Shown here piece by piece: positions 5,746 to 5,842 of a stretch of DNA of 5,842 nt. The stretch's first letter is position 1. Every line of letters starts with the position of its first letter. Below the pieces are notes generated by a model that saw only the letters and a program-made list of their open reading frames with translations, ran no database searches and had not been told where the DNA came from. Both the position numbers and the translations under genes were made by a program. Origin of the DNA: Pedobacter sp. UBA1654 (GTDB lineage: Bacteria; Bacteroidota; Bacteroidia; Sphingobacteriales; Sphingobacteriaceae); assembly GCA_002320935.1 (NCBI GenBank), contig DCLG01000037.1:17957-23798 (forward strand). The letters are read 5' to 3'.

Positions 5746-5842
5746 GAAACAGGTTAGTTACAGATTAATAAGATTGGCTTATAAGTAAACTGGTGATCGG
5801 AACCGGCTCAGAATGACGTTAACAAGGCCTTGACAAGGGGTT

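Noticed and set aside
5785..5812. T-arm-like sequence GGTTCCGATCACC on the minus strand, considered as a tRNA remnant
   Set aside because: The loop does not fit TTCRANY and no acceptor, D or anticodon arm can be paired around it.

Overview
The window looks chromosomal and comes from a member of the Bacteroidota, most likely of the Sphingobacteriaceae (Pedobacter or Mucilaginibacter type). That placement is inferred. The evidence is an outer-membrane receptor with an N-terminal carboxypeptidase-regulatory-like domain, A-rich leaders without Shine-Dalgarno sequences, and three promoters that fit the Bacteroidota form (TTG, 19-20 bases, TAnnTTTG).

Layout from left to right. Bases 1-160 (minus strand) hold the secreted N-terminus of a type-B carboxylesterase cut by the window edge. 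Bases 161-427 are intergenic, with a strong hairpin at 364-397. Bases 428-1333 (minus) encode a thioredoxin-reductase-like flavoprotein with a CPYC dithiol but a degraded NADPH motif. Bases 1334-1461 are a divergent control region. It holds two promoters and two nearly identical palindromic operators. A short, cysteine-rich Fur-family regulator follows at 1462-1836 (plus). A hairpin at 1844-1878 separates it from a convergent gene. Bases 1878-3182 (minus) encode a four-helix PepSY-domain inner-membrane protein. Bases 3238-5658 (minus) encode a TonB-dependent siderophore-type receptor with its own promoter. Bases 5719-5842 hold no gene.

Two functional modules can be read. The receptor and the PepSY protein, 55 bases apart on one strand, form a likely siderophore-iron uptake and reduction operon. 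The Fur-family regulator and the flavoprotein form a divergent pair. Operator A covers the -7 element of the regulator promoter and the -33 element of the flavoprotein promoter, so one binding event could shut both. No copy of this operator was seen at the receptor promoter, so the regulator is not shown to control the iron operon. No mobile element, CRISPR array, tRNA or rRNA was seen. The control region is the most informative part of the window; nothing here amounts to a clearly new system.
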